Shown: positions 25,871-35,698 of the stretch, in pieces
How positions within the stretch are numbered: the stretch's first letter is position 1
How the letters are laid out: each line of letters starts with the position of its first letter
Assembly (NCBI GenBank): GCA_003660235.1
Contig: QGON01000053.1
Span: 16,174-80,173, forward strand
Length of the DNA stretch: 64,000 bases
Reading direction: 5' to 3'
Origin: a bacterium endosymbiont of Escarpia laminata
GTDB lineage: Bacteria > Pseudomonadota > Gammaproteobacteria > Chromatiales > Chromatiaceae
Notes under the pieces: generated by a model
Database searches by the model: none
Told to the model about the DNA's origin: nothing
The model's input: only the letters and a program-made list of their open reading frames with translations
Made by a program: the position numbers and the translations under genes

Positions 25871-26653
25871 TTCCACCTTGATCCAGGTCGAGAGCTCGTC
25901 GCTGGCGCGGGTTCCCGCCTGCATGCCGATATTGGATGTTCTGTTCGAACCGGCTCGGCTTATGCTGCTGAGGGGAATCCATTCTCCAGGTTTGACACTG
26001 ACCACCGTTGTGCTTTCGGTGTGCCTGACTGTTTCCTGATGACGTCCGGGTTGTGCGTGGCGGTTGGTGATCTCCAACCTGATGCGATCACCGATGATTT
26101 GAGGCGTTACATGGAAACCGGAGCTGATATCCTGATACTCCGTAGTGCTCTGATATCCGGCAATGGGGCCAGCTATTACCCCGGTTCCGGTTTCAACAGG
26201 CCGGATGATACCCGTTTTTATGAAGGCGGATTGACCCTCCAGGATCTGTATCGTCCGGCTGGCATCAGTGTGGCTTTGGGTTGTATAGCGTTTAATACGG
26301 CCTCTTTCCGATTGAGTGCCGATTCTGATGCTGTCATTCCCGGCGTGAATTTCGAGCTGTTGTCTCTGCCGTTGTGATGGTGCATGTTCGCGAACATGGA
26401 TCAACATCCGCCTTGGCGTATGGTCGAACTCGTTGATGATCTTTTTTATCTCAACCATGCGTTCTGGCGAGGTGCGAATAATCAGCTTGTTGTGCATCCC
26501 CTCTATCGTGCCCTCAGGACCCACGAAGGGTTTGAGCAGAGGGATCATCTCCTGGGGTGTCCTGCCCTTGAGTTCGAAGATTTCCAAACTCTCTGCCTGG
26601 GCCTGGAGTGGAAGAAACATGAGGATGAAAATCAGGCAGATGGATTGGGCCAT
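25856..26653 (-). CDS. Short secretin-domain periplasmic protein
   Basis: About 265 residues. Start chosen at 26653, where MAQSICLIFILMFLPLQAQA forms a clean signal peptide; a longer frame starts at 26698. The next 75 residues (FELKGRTPQEMIPLLKPFVG...NKLIIRTSPERMVEIKKII) are an N-domain as in type II/III and pilus secretins. The rest (SGFHVTPQIIGDRIRLEI...TVVSVKPGEWIPL) matches part of a secretin core. Full secretins are 400-700 residues, so no normal multimeric channel is expected. Its 3' end overlaps the end of the permease gene by 15 bases, tail to tail. Confidence 0.7.
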   Translation of the reverse strand: MAQSICLIFILMFLPLQAQAESLEIFELKGRTPQEMIPLLKPFVGPEGTIEGMHNKLIIRTSPERMVEIKKIINEFDHTPRRMLIHVREHAPSQRQRQQLEIHAGNDSIRIGTQSERGRIKRYTTQSHTDASRTIQILEGQSAFIKTGIIRPVETGTGVIAGPIAGYQSTTEYQDISSGFHVTPQIIGDRIRLEITNRHAQPGRHQETVRHTESTTVVSVKPGEWIPLSSISRAGSNRTSNIGMQAGTRASDELSTWIKVELLDR

Positions 26654-26697
26654 GGAGTTTTCCAACGATAGATTGCGGCAGCAGGCTATGAGTTCCA

Positions 26698-27222
26698 CTA
26701 CAAGTGTAGCCGCCAGAGTTCTGCATCCGGTTCCCCAGTCTCCCAGGCTTCATCGAATATCTCTGTCAGTTGATGAACCCTGGGTCGGGCATTGAAGGCG
26801 GCAACGGCATCGTAGCGGGTCGGCTGTGACCGGTGCAGATAACCGCAACCATCCACCAGGATGAAATTCTCTGGAAATTGTTGGTAGGTCTCGCCAGATT
26901 TTCTGATCTCAACGGTGGAGGTCAAACGTTGTGCCAGTGTGGCCAGACGATGCCCCGTTTTTTGTATCGTACTGTTGTCCTGCAGCAGTATCCGTATTCT
27001 GGCAAAACGGGAGTTGAGCGCCAATCGCTTAAAGGGTTCGAGGAACGCTGTTTTGTCAAATACCAGTGGATCGAGATTGCGGGTGAATATCTGCAACTCT
27101 CGATTTGCCTGTTCGACAAGTCGTGATGCAACGGCAAGGTTTTCGGCGGGATCATGCAGGTAAAAAGTGTCGCTGGTAACACCAAGGATTGCGTTCTGAA
27201 AAGTGGACGCTTGATCAGGCAT
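26698..27222 (-). CDS. DUF7931-like protein
   Basis: A 174-residue cytoplasmic protein. Segments ANRELQIFTRNLDPLVFD, RIRILLQDNSTIQKTGHRL and FILVDGCGYLHR recall the phospholipase-D-like fold of the DUF7931 group, but the HKD catalytic motif is absent. It is directly downstream of, and overlaps by 8 bases, a GNAT acetyltransferase gene; this pairing is common for the family. Biochemical role unknown. Confidence 0.6.
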   Translation of the reverse strand: MPDQASTFQNAILGVTSDTFYLHDPAENLAVASRLVEQANRELQIFTRNLDPLVFDKTAFLEPFKRLALNSRFARIRILLQDNSTIQKTGHRLATLAQRLTSTVEIRKSGETYQQFPENFILVDGCGYLHRSQPTRYDAVAAFNARPRVHQLTEIFDEAWETGEPDAELWRLHL

Positions 27223-27661
27223 TGTTCAGAGGCTCCTTTGTCATACGGCGGTGTGGGATGCCGGCATCCATGAACTCATCACCCTCTGCAACGAAGCCAC
27301 GCTGTGCATAGAAGGAGAGCGCTGTTGATTGGGCATTCATGAACAGGCCGGGGTAACTGTTCTGATCCGCGATGACCAGCATTTTTTGCAAAAGGGCTTG
27401 GCCGACGCCGCGTCCACGCCAGGAGCGAATGACTGCCATACGCCCAATCTGGCCAGTTTGCAGCAGGCGTGAGGTACCGATCGGCTCTCCTGTCTCCCGC
27501 TCCACGGCGAGCAGGTGCAGTGCATCTTCATCCAGACCATCCCACTCTAGTGCTGGTGGTACATGCTGCTCATGAACAAAGACGATCTCTCTGACCTGTT
27601 TCAGCAAAACCTGGTCTTCAGACCAGTGGGCAATACGTATCTGAAAGGCCGGCTTAATCAT
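27215..27661 (-). CDS. GNAT family N-acetyltransferase
   Basis: A 148-residue acetyltransferase. Start set at 27661 (MIKPAFQIRIAHW); the longer frame is shadow sequence inside roxA. The acetyl-CoA binding signature RSWRGRGVGQALL is at about residues 80-92, preceded by the GTSRLLQTGQIGRMAV beta strands, and the FYAQRGFVAEGDEFMDAGIPH end resembles the ElaA/YjcF subgroup. Substrate unknown. It overlaps roxA by 8 bases and the DUF7931-like gene by 8 bases, forming one minus-strand operon. Confidence 0.8.
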   Translation of the reverse strand: MIKPAFQIRIAHWSEDQVLLKQVREIVFVHEQHVPPALEWDGLDEDALHLLAVERETGEPIGTSRLLQTGQIGRMAVIRSWRGRGVGQALLQKMLVIADQNSYPGLFMNAQSTALSFYAQRGFVAEGDEFMDAGIPHRRMTKEPLNNA

Positions 27662-28826
27662 CAGGAAACCCAAAATGGCCGTCGTTGTAGAGGTCACAGA
27701 CCAGCTGCAGATAGTCGGGCTGTTCCAGCCAGACTTCAAGATAGCCGTAGTGCAGTGCCTGGTAGTGGGTGATGACCGGGAGGAAATCCCCCTCATCTGA
27801 GGGGAGCAGATACTCTTTGCCGTTGGCAAAGAGTGAGTCGTTACCCTGGTCGCCACGGCTGAATGCCAAACGCGTGTAGGGATTGCGGTGGATGACCGCT
27901 ACCTCCCTGAATCGATTATGGAAGATATTGGGATCGAGTGGCTGATCCTGTGCCTCCACCTGAAGATTCAGTTTTCCTTCAGTGATAAAACGTCCGAACC
28001 AGCGGCGCTGGTGATCGCTATCTTCAGTGAGCAGTTCACCGAGCAGCGTCCTTATTTGTTCAAGCGCCTGGGGTTTGATCTCGGCACTGGCAGACTGGGG
28101 TTTGAGCGGTTTGTCGCGTAAACGACCTGATGCGATACGATGTTGCACCAGCTCCTCACACCAGGCGGCGGCCATCTCTCTGAATGCAGGTGCCTGAAAC
28201 CCTATCGAACAACTCAAGCATTCACCCGCAGCGACGCCCCAGTGGGCAACATTGGGGGGCAGATAGAGCATATCTCCGGGTTCCAGCAGCCACTCATCTT
28301 CAGCATTGAATTCCGGCAGGATACGCAGGTCGAGACCGGGGATGTAATCATTCTCGGTGACTCTCTGATAGTGGATCTTCCAGCGGCGGCGTCCCTTTGC
28401 CTGGAACAGAAAGACATCGTAATCGTCGATGTGGGGGCCTACCGAACCCTGGTCAACAGCATAACTGACCATGACATCATCGAACCGCCAATCGGGCAGG
28501 AAACGAAAATATTCCGTCAGTCTGGCAACTTCAGGCAGATGTTTGTCCACATCCTGTACCAGGAGCGTCCAGTGACTCTCAGGCAGTTTGGAAAATGTCT
28601 CGTCATCGAAGGGGCCGTGGCGGGCTTCCCAGGGTGTTGACCCGTGTTTTTCCAATACCAGACGGGATTCGACATCCTCCTCACAGGCAAGTCCTGCCAG
28701 TTCGTCAGGTTCAAGATGGCATCTGAAATCAGGCAGCGCCTGACGAAAGAGCAGGGGTTTCTGCTGCCAGTAAACGGCGAGGAACTGCTCCGCAGTCAAC
28801 CCGTTGGGAAAATTCAATGTCTGCAT
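27654..28826 (-). CDS. roxA: Ribosomal protein uL16 arginine hydroxylase RoxA
   Basis: A 390-residue JmjC-type 2-oxoglutarate/Fe(II) oxygenase of the YcfD/RoxA family, which hydroxylates an arginine of ribosomal protein L16. The start at 28826 gives MQTLNFPNGLTAEQFLAVYW, the usual N-terminus. Iron ligands are H132 and D134 in PHIDDYDVFL and the later His in LPPNVAHWG. The C-terminal winged-helix-like domain is present. The length matches the family. It heads the roxA-GNAT-DUF7931 operon. Confidence 0.88.
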   Translation of the reverse strand: MQTLNFPNGLTAEQFLAVYWQQKPLLFRQALPDFRCHLEPDELAGLACEEDVESRLVLEKHGSTPWEARHGPFDDETFSKLPESHWTLLVQDVDKHLPEVARLTEYFRFLPDWRFDDVMVSYAVDQGSVGPHIDDYDVFLFQAKGRRRWKIHYQRVTENDYIPGLDLRILPEFNAEDEWLLEPGDMLYLPPNVAHWGVAAGECLSCSIGFQAPAFREMAAAWCEELVQHRIASGRLRDKPLKPQSASAEIKPQALEQIRTLLGELLTEDSDHQRRWFGRFITEGKLNLQVEAQDQPLDPNIFHNRFREVAVIHRNPYTRLAFSRGDQGNDSLFANGKEYLLPSDEGDFLPVITHYQALHYGYLEVWLEQPDYLQLVCDLYNDGHFGFPDD

Positions 28827-29020
28827 AGTCTGATCTGTGTGGTCACTGCGATTCGGACAGGTCTGATTAATTGCCTCATTGTCATCGCGACGTAAGGTGA
28901 GATTTCCTGCCGATTTGTCATTGCTCAAAAAGACAGTGGGTTAATGATTCCTCAAAGTATAAACCAACCCTTCCGTCAGGGCGGGGGCTGATAAATGGTT
29001 TTTTCTACTGAAAGTTAGTG

Positions 29021-29033
29021 AATTGTGACAATT
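29021..29033. promoter_or_regulatory. Perfect dyad upstream of the spondin-domain gene
   Basis: AATTGT-G-ACAATT at 29021-29033 is a perfect inverted repeat in the divergent region between roxA and the spondin-domain gene, about 80 bases before the latter. It could be an operator. No matching regulator is present in the window. Confidence 0.3.
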
Positions 29034-29114
29034 TCGGGACGGTTGCGAGATTACCAGGACTCAGACTTGATTGTGCAGGAGATCCTGTAACAACACTGTT
29101 TTGAGGAGATCATT

Positions 29115-29837
29115 ATGAAAAGACACATCGCTACCCTTCTACTGGCAGGTGGCATCCTGGCTTCATCACCATTACTGGCAAGGGATATCAATGTAGAGGT
29201 CACCAACCTTACCAGTGGCATCTATTTTACCCCATTGTTGCTTGCTGCCCATGATCGGTACACCCATCTGTTTGAAGTCGGCACTGAAGCGACAGTGAGT
29301 CTGCAGGCTGCAGCTGAAGGCGGGGACATTTCTGGCCTGATTGGCGATGTTGAGGCGGCCGGTGGTGAGTATGTGGCTAATCCAGCTGCCGGGCTACTGG
29401 GCCCTGGTGAGACTACGGATGCTGAACTGGATATTCATGGCCACTCCACCTCACGTCTGTCAATTATTGGCATGCTGCTGCCCACCAATGATGGCTTTGT
29501 TGGATTGGATGCCATCAAAATCCCCAAACGGAAAGGTATCTATACCTATTTACTCAACGGCTACGATGCTGGAACCGAGGCCAATGATGAGATTGTCAAT
29601 GGCGCTGGTGCTCCAGGTGCGCCCGGTATCCCCGCCGATCCGGGTGGCTACAACGGTAGTGGCGCCACCGGTGTATTTGACGCAGAACAGAATGCCCGCG
29701 TTCATATCCACAAGGGCGTGGTGGGTGACCAGGATTTGATCGGTGGAAACAGCGATCTCGACAGCCGTGTCCATCGCTGGCTGAATCCTGTTGCCCGGGT
29801 CGTTATCCGTGTCGGCAAACATCGGGATGATGATTGA
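29115..29837 (+). CDS. Secreted spondin_N domain protein
   Basis: A 240-residue exported protein: signal peptide 1-23 (ending LLA-RD), then a spondin N-terminal-type beta-sandwich (INVEVTNLTSGIYFTPLLLAAHD, RLSIIGMLLPTNDGFVGLDAI) and a Gly/Pro-rich loop at about 155-180. Bacterial members are periplasmic or secreted proteins of unknown function, sometimes linked to adhesion. A GAGGAG ribosome binding site precedes the ATG. A strong terminator follows, so it appears monocistronic. Confidence 0.8.
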   Translation: MKRHIATLLLAGGILASSPLLARDINVEVTNLTSGIYFTPLLLAAHDRYTHLFEVGTEATVSLQAAAEGGDISGLIGDVEAAGGEYVANPAAGLLGPGETTDAELDIHGHSTSRLSIIGMLLPTNDGFVGLDAIKIPKRKGIYTYLLNGYDAGTEANDEIVNGAGAPGAPGIPADPGGYNGSGATGVFDAEQNARVHIHKGVVGDQDLIGGNSDLDSRVHRWLNPVARVVIRVGKHRDDD

Positions 29838-29877
29838 GCGATCCGGATTAACGAGAGGCATATAAAACGGGCAAAAG

Positions 29878-29918
29878 AAAACCCGGCACACCAAGTTGGG
29901 GGAGGTATGCCGGGTTTT
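29878..29918 (+). terminator. Rho-independent terminator after the spondin-domain gene
   Basis: AAAACCCGGCA at 29878-29888 is perfectly complementary to TGCCGGGTTTT at 29908-29918, with a 19-base loop. The symmetric A and T ends could serve transcripts from both strands. Nothing else is seen in 29919-30069. Confidence 0.75.
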
Positions 29919-30069
29919 AAATTGCACGCACAACTGAAGACCCTGTGTTTGCGGACACGAACGGGAGGACAAGCCAATTCAGGTTCGTGCGTACAGAGTT
30001 AGTATGAACTAAATTCCTTATGCAAAACTGTGCTGGAGATCACGTTTCAGGGCAAATTTGCGATCTGCG

Positions 30070-31473
<1,404 letters not shown>

Positions 31474-31622
31474 TTATAACCGCATGTTCACTCTGATGGT
31501 GAGAGTCCTCTGCGCTATTTCATGCAGTCCCAAAAAAGGCAGGAGGCGGAGTCGATGAGGCCCATAGCTGTTTTCGCAGTTGCCTGCTCGACTCCCCTCG
31601 TGAGAGGGTGGATAGTGCAGAT

Positions 31623-32072
31623 TTACTCCGCTTTCTCTTCCGCTCCGCCCATCATCTCCATGCCTTTGGCCTTGGCGGCATCGTAGTACTCGCTCGATTT
31701 CTCGCCGATTGAGCTACCGATATCACCGGCGGTCTCTTTGGCAGCGTCATAGTATTCACCCGATTTTTCTTTAATGGCGCCACCGACTTCGCCGGCAGTG
31801 TCTTTTGTCGATTCGTAAATTTCCTTGCTTTTCTCTGTTACAGCATCATAGGTGTCAGCAGAGACTTCCTTGGTTTTTTCCCAAGTCTCTTTCCCCATCA
31901 TTTTGGCTTGATCGGTCAGTGACGGGTCAGCCACAGATGCCGCTTCATTTGATGTGCTGACGGCTGTCTGTTCCGGTGCAGGTGTGGCCACAGGCGCGGG
32001 GGTGTTGGACTCGCCGCAGGCGGTGAGGGTCAAAGCGATGACGAGGGGCAAAGCTGAATGGAGCAGTTTCAT
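31623..32072 (-). CDS. Lipoprotein with LEA-like repeats
   Basis: A 149-residue protein with a lipoprotein signal (LTLTAC, C19). A Pro/Ala/Thr linker is followed from residue 58 by Lys/Glu/Ala-rich 11-residue-type repeats (KEKSGEYYDAAKETAGDIG and relatives). Such amphipathic repeats resemble group 3 LEA or apolipoprotein-like helices, which can be linked to desiccation or salt stress. That would fit the sucrose cluster, but this is inference. It sits between purB and hflD and appears to be an insertion into that conserved block. Confidence 0.7.
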   Translation of the reverse strand: MKLLHSALPLVIALTLTACGESNTPAPVATPAPEQTAVSTSNEAASVADPSLTDQAKMMGKETWEKTKEVSADTYDAVTEKSKEIYESTKDTAGEVGGAIKEKSGEYYDAAKETAGDIGSSIGEKSSEYYDAAKAKGMEMMGGAEEKAE

Positions 32073-32172
32073 AATAAAATATCCTGATCGTTTGAAATTT
32101 CGATTTTCAGGGTACTACAGGCCCTGATTGTGAGACCGGCGACACTGTCGCATTTAACAATTGTTCAAATAC

Positions 32173-32796
32173 TCATGTGGACTGATCCAACAGTTTTTTT
32201 GCGGTGGCCAGATAATTTTTCCTGCCGAACACGATTTGCACCCTGCGTCCGCCGGTTTGATGCCACAACATGGCGGAGCGGATGCCTGCGAGCAACAGGG
32301 TGCGAATCCGGTTCACATTGTCAGAATTCTGCAGATAGACAGGCTCCCCCTGAACCATGATTCTTGGTTGCAGGGTGCTGACGTTCTCGGCATATATCTC
32401 TGCCAGGGAGGCGAGAATATTGGAGTGCATCTCAGGGAAATGTGCCAGGCGGGTTGTGGTCAAATCGATGCCCTTGCGGATTTTCGTCAATCGCTCCGGC
32501 AGCTTTGAGAGTTTGCGTTCGAGTTGAATCAAAGCGAGAAGATACCCGGTGACTTCCGCATCCCGTTTGGCTTCACCACTCAGTTGACGGTAAACTTCGC
32601 GCAGGCCGAAGGCAACGCCATTGATGCCACCGAAAACATCGGAAACAGTTCCAGCATCTGTCTCGAACAGACTGTGAATACTGCGGGTCATGATCTCCGA
32701 ATCCGCCATTCCCCGCCGTCCAATCTGCTGCACCAGTATAGCTGCCTGGAAGATGCCGGCCAGTGCCAGGGTACGGTCCTCTATGCTGTATTTCAC
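32173..32796 (-). CDS. hflD: High-frequency lysogenization protein HflD homologue
   Basis: A 207-residue helical protein, membrane-associated in E. coli, where it affects lambda lysogenization by binding CII. The N-terminal [19 protein letters not shown] and the later [15 protein letters not shown] segments are family-typical. It follows mnmA with a 4-base overlap, the standard order mnmA-hflD. Its normal cellular role is not settled. Confidence 0.88.
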   Translation of the reverse strand: MKYSIEDRTLALAGIFQAAILVQQIGRRGMADSEIMTRSIHSLFETDAGTVSDVFGGINGVAFGLREVYRQLSGEAKRDAEVTGYLLALIQLERKLSKLPERLTKIRKGIDLTTTRLAHFPEMHSNILASLAEIYAENVSTLQPRIMVQGEPVYLQNSDNVNRIRTLLLAGIRSAMLWHQTGGRRVQIVFGRKNYLATAKKLLDQST

Positions 32797-33911
32797 GATG
32801 GGTAAGTCTCTCCAGAGGGGTATGAGGATTCGATAATGCCGCCGCCGAGGCAGTCGCCATCCCGATAGAATACGATGGATTGGCCGGGTGTCGCGGCCCG
32901 TTGGGGTTCGTCGAATATGGCTGCACAGGTGTTGCCCGGTCGCAGAAGGACTTCACACGCTTGCAGGGACTGACGGTGCCGCAGGCGCGCTTCGCATGAC
33001 AAGGGAAATTGGGGTGACTTGCCGGAGACCCAGTGCAGCTGGGTTGCGAGGACTCCTCCACTCATCAGCAGGGGATGGTTGTGGCCCTGTGCTGCTATCA
33101 ATATGTTTCGTTGCAGATCCTTTGCCACCACGAACCAGGGGGCCTCGGCGCTATGCTTCCGGCCGCCGATACCCAGACCTTGTCTTTGTCCCAGGGTGTA
33201 GTACATCAATCCCTGATGATTTCCGAGGGTAACACCTTCAGGATCTTCTATACGACCCGGATTGGCCGGCAGATATCGACTGAGAAACTCGCGAAATTTT
33301 CGCTCCCCGATGAAACAGATGCCGGTGCTGTCCTTTTTTTTATGATTGGGAAAACCGGCTTTCTCGGCAACTCTTCTCACTTCCTCCTTCTGCAGGTCAC
33401 CCAGTGGGAAGAGGGTGCGGGAGAGTTGTACCTGACCCAGCATATAGAGGAAGTAGGTCTGATCCTTGCCTTCGTCTGCCGCTCGCTGAAGTCGATATTC
33501 ACCGCCGCGATCACCGAGGCGTGCATAGTGCCCCGTAGCGATGCGTTCCGCGCCCAGAGACTCCAGTGCATAGTCGAGAAAGGCCTTGAACTTTATCTCC
33601 CGGTTGCAGAGCACGTCGGGGTTGGGTGTTCGTCCTGCACGGTACTCATCGAGAAAATAGGCGAATACCCGATCCCAATATTCAGCAGAGAAATTTACGC
33701 TGTGCAACGGAATGCCAAGTATGGCTGCCACATCCCGGGCATCCTTGAGGTCTTCTGCCGCGGAGCAGTACTCAGCGTCGTCATCCTCCTCCCAATTTTT
33801 CATGAACAGGCCTTCGACCCGGTAACCCTGTTCTTGCAGAAACAGGGCCGCGACGGATGAATCGACGCCACCGGACAGGCCGACAACGACCAGGCCCCGG
33901 TCACCACTCAT
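32793..33911 (-). CDS. mnmA: tRNA-specific 2-thiouridylase MnmA
   Basis: A 372-residue enzyme that adds sulfur to U34 of tRNAs for Lys, Glu and Gln. The start at 33911 gives [19 protein letters not shown] with the ATP PP-loop SGGVDSS. Catalytic cysteines lie in [11 protein letters not shown] and STGICFIGE. The length is normal; upstream in-frame codons belong to rluE sequence. It overlaps rluE and hflD by 4 bases on each side. Confidence 0.93.
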   Translation of the reverse strand: MSGDRGLVVVGLSGGVDSSVAALFLQEQGYRVEGLFMKNWEEDDDAEYCSAAEDLKDARDVAAILGIPLHSVNFSAEYWDRVFAYFLDEYRAGRTPNPDVLCNREIKFKAFLDYALESLGAERIATGHYARLGDRGGEYRLQRAADEGKDQTYFLYMLGQVQLSRTLFPLGDLQKEEVRRVAEKAGFPNHKKKDSTGICFIGERKFREFLSRYLPANPGRIEDPEGVTLGNHQGLMYYTLGQRQGLGIGGRKHSAEAPWFVVAKDLQRNILIAAQGHNHPLLMSGGVLATQLHWVSGKSPQFPLSCEARLRHRQSLQACEVLLRPGNTCAAIFDEPQRAATPGQSIVFYRDGDCLGGGIIESSYPSGETYPS

Positions 33912-34474
33912 GTTTGATCCCCTTTTTGTGCACTGCTGTGCCGAGTATCCAATTGACGCCATTTTCCAGGTTGCAGATCGCCCAGGTCCCAGTGCCCGAC
34001 TGTCGTGCGTACGAGCCGTAGGGTGGGGTGTCCAACTGCGGCAGTCATGCGCCGGACTTGCCGGTTGCGGCCTTCGCGAATCTTGATCTCCAGCCATTGG
34101 GTGGGAATCTTCGCTCGATAACGTACCGGTGGATCGCGTGGCCAGAGGTTCGGTTCTTCCAGCAGTGTTGCCTGCGCCGGCAGAGTGGGGCCATCCTTGA
34201 GCTGGACCCCCTGTCGTAACTGTTCGATCGCTTCGGCATTGGGTATTCCATCCACCTGTACCCAGTAGGTTTTCCAGGTTTTTTTTCGCGGATTGGTCAA
34301 TTGATGTTGAAGTTTTCCATCATCGGTCAATATCACCAGACCCTCGCTGTCGCGGTCGAGTCTCCCGGCGGCGTAGATCTTTTTTACGGGGATGAAATCG
34401 GCCAGCGTGGCGCGACCCTCATTATCGGTAAACTGGGTCAGGACGCCGTAGGGTTTGTTGAACAGGATCAGCAT
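33908..34474 (-). CDS. rluE: 23S rRNA pseudouridine synthase RluE
   Basis: A 188-residue RsuA-family pseudouridine synthase without an S4 domain, as expected for RluE, which modifies U2457 of 23S rRNA in E. coli. The catalytic aspartate is in [37 protein letters not shown] is the conserved second motif. It leads the rluE-mnmA-hflD operon. Confidence 0.9.
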   Translation of the reverse strand: MLILFNKPYGVLTQFTDNEGRATLADFIPVKKIYAAGRLDRDSEGLVILTDDGKLQHQLTNPRKKTWKTYWVQVDGIPNAEAIEQLRQGVQLKDGPTLPAQATLLEEPNLWPRDPPVRYRAKIPTQWLEIKIREGRNRQVRRMTAAVGHPTLRLVRTTVGHWDLGDLQPGKWRQLDTRHSSAQKGDQT

Positions 34475-34654
34475 GAAAGGATTAATTGTGAAACGAGGGG
34501 GGATTATATCGTTCTATGTCTGTCGATAGAGCTTTTTTCTATATGGCAGTGACTTTGCGGGCTGAGGGTTATTTGCGGATTCAATGATTTTTTAACGCAG
34601 ACGAAATAAACTCCTGGGACAAGAAAGTCTGTGCAGCTCAACAGGGCAGCAAAA

Positions 34655-34681
34655 GGGCCGATGAATTGAACTCATCGGCCC
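34655..34681 (-). terminator. Rho-independent terminator of the csp gene
   Basis: GGGCCGATGA at 34655-34664 pairs perfectly with TCATCGGCCC at 34672-34681 around a 7-base loop. Read on the minus strand it is followed by TTTT (complement of 34651-34654), as expected for the end of the cold-shock gene transcript. Confidence 0.8.
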
Positions 34682-34712
34682 CTCAGGAAGGTCATTATGA
34701 GCGGAAACTCAG

Positions 34713-34925
34713 CTATTCATTGGCACCCCGCTGTATGTTGACCGCGTGAAGGCCTTTTGGACCTTGATTGATCTCAAATTGCACCTGTTGCCCCTCTTTG
34801 AGGGTCTTGTAACCGTCCATCTCAATGGATGAGAAATGGACGAATACGTCCTGCTCTCCTGAATCCGGGGTCACGAAGCCGTAACCCTTCGCATTGTTAA
34901 ACCATTTTACAACTCCAGTGGCCAT
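34713..34925 (-). CDS. Cold-shock domain protein (CspA family)
   Basis: A 70-residue OB-fold protein. RNP1-like KGYGFVTPD and RNP2-like VFVHFSSI are present, and WF in [12 protein letters not shown] is conserved. It binds single-stranded RNA or DNA as a chaperone. The start at 34925 yields the standard MATGVVKWF; the in-frame extension to 34982 is leader sequence. It is transcribed from a promoter about 200 bases upstream, giving a long leader typical of cold-regulated csp mRNAs. Confidence 0.93.
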   Translation of the reverse strand: MATGVVKWFNNAKGYGFVTPDSGEQDVFVHFSSIEMDGYKTLKEGQQVQFEINQGPKGLHAVNIQRGANE

Positions 34926-35132
34926 AACTTGATACTCCTCGCGTTCAATGCCCCGAATTGGTGAAAAATTTATAGATTTCATTATTAGGAACGATCCGAA
35001 TGTACCGGAACCCGCCCTGTTATTGTCAGGGTTTTTCGATGGTCTTTGCCTCGTTAAAACCCGCGCCAGCGATTCACCGGCTAAACCGACGGCTTTGATT
35101 TCGGCAGCAGGAAACCAAACCGCTGATAGCTA
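34926..35132 (-). other. Long untranslated leader of the csp gene
   Basis: About 200 bases lie between the promoter at 35133-35160 and the csp start. No conserved open frame is convincing here. Long structured leaders in CspA-type mRNAs act as cold sensors; a similar role is inferred from length and position only. The remainder of the divergent region to clpS (35161-35362) holds one small stem-loop (GGAACG...CGTTCC near 35215-35242) and no gene. Confidence 0.45.
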
Positions 35133-35160
35133 AGTATAGTGAACCAATCGATTTGGTCAA
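35133..35160 (-). promoter_or_regulatory. Sigma-70-type promoter for csp
   Basis: Read on the minus strand: TTGACC (35160-35155), 16-base spacer, TATACT (35138-35133). Both boxes are close to consensus. The spacer holds a near-palindrome, CCAATCGATTTGG on the plus strand. The predicted start of transcription is near 35126. Confidence 0.65.
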
Positions 35161-35362
35161 CTATTGCCCAAGTAAAATAGTAGGATATACTTATCAACTG
35201 AACTGAACCGAATGGAACGACTCAAACAAGTCGAGGCGTTCCTGTTTACGGATTTCGTCACCCTGTTAGGCCCCGTATATCGCAAAACCGGAGAGAAATA
35301 GTGAATTTTGTTCTCTTCAATTTGGTCGTGCTAACAGTAACAGCCTGCTAATATTCCTTACT

Positions 35363-35683
35363 ATGACAGAGAGAAAAGAAAATTCGCACGATGGTAGCCT
35401 TGCAGTTCAGGAAAAACCGCCGAAGCTGAAAAAGCCTCCAATGTATAAAGTGATACTCCTGAATGATGACTACACGCCGATGGAGTTTGTTATCCAAATT
35501 CTGGAGACCTTTTTCCGAATGGACAGGGAGAAGGCGACGAGGATCATGCTGCATGTCCACACCCGTGGGGTTGGAGTTTGTGGTGTCTTCAGTCGGGACA
35601 TTGCGGAAACCAAGGTTTCACAGGTCAATGATTACTCGAGAAACAATCAACACCCTCTGTTATGCGATATGGAAAAGGCTTGA
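35363..35683 (+). CDS. clpS: ATP-dependent Clp protease adaptor ClpS
   Basis: A 106-residue adaptor that delivers N-degron substrates to ClpAP. The flexible N-terminal 25 residues are followed by [19 protein letters not shown] (binding-pocket NDDYTPMEF) and the later [19 protein letters not shown]. It is encoded directly upstream of clpA, as in most gammaproteobacteria. The genes for N-degron formation, bpt and aat, are also in this block. Confidence 0.93.
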   Translation: MTERKENSHDGSLAVQEKPPKLKKPPMYKVILLNDDYTPMEFVIQILETFFRMDREKATRIMLHVHTRGVGVCGVFSRDIAETKVSQVNDYSRNNQHPLLCDMEKA

Positions 35684-35698
35684 GGAAAGAGTAGACAG

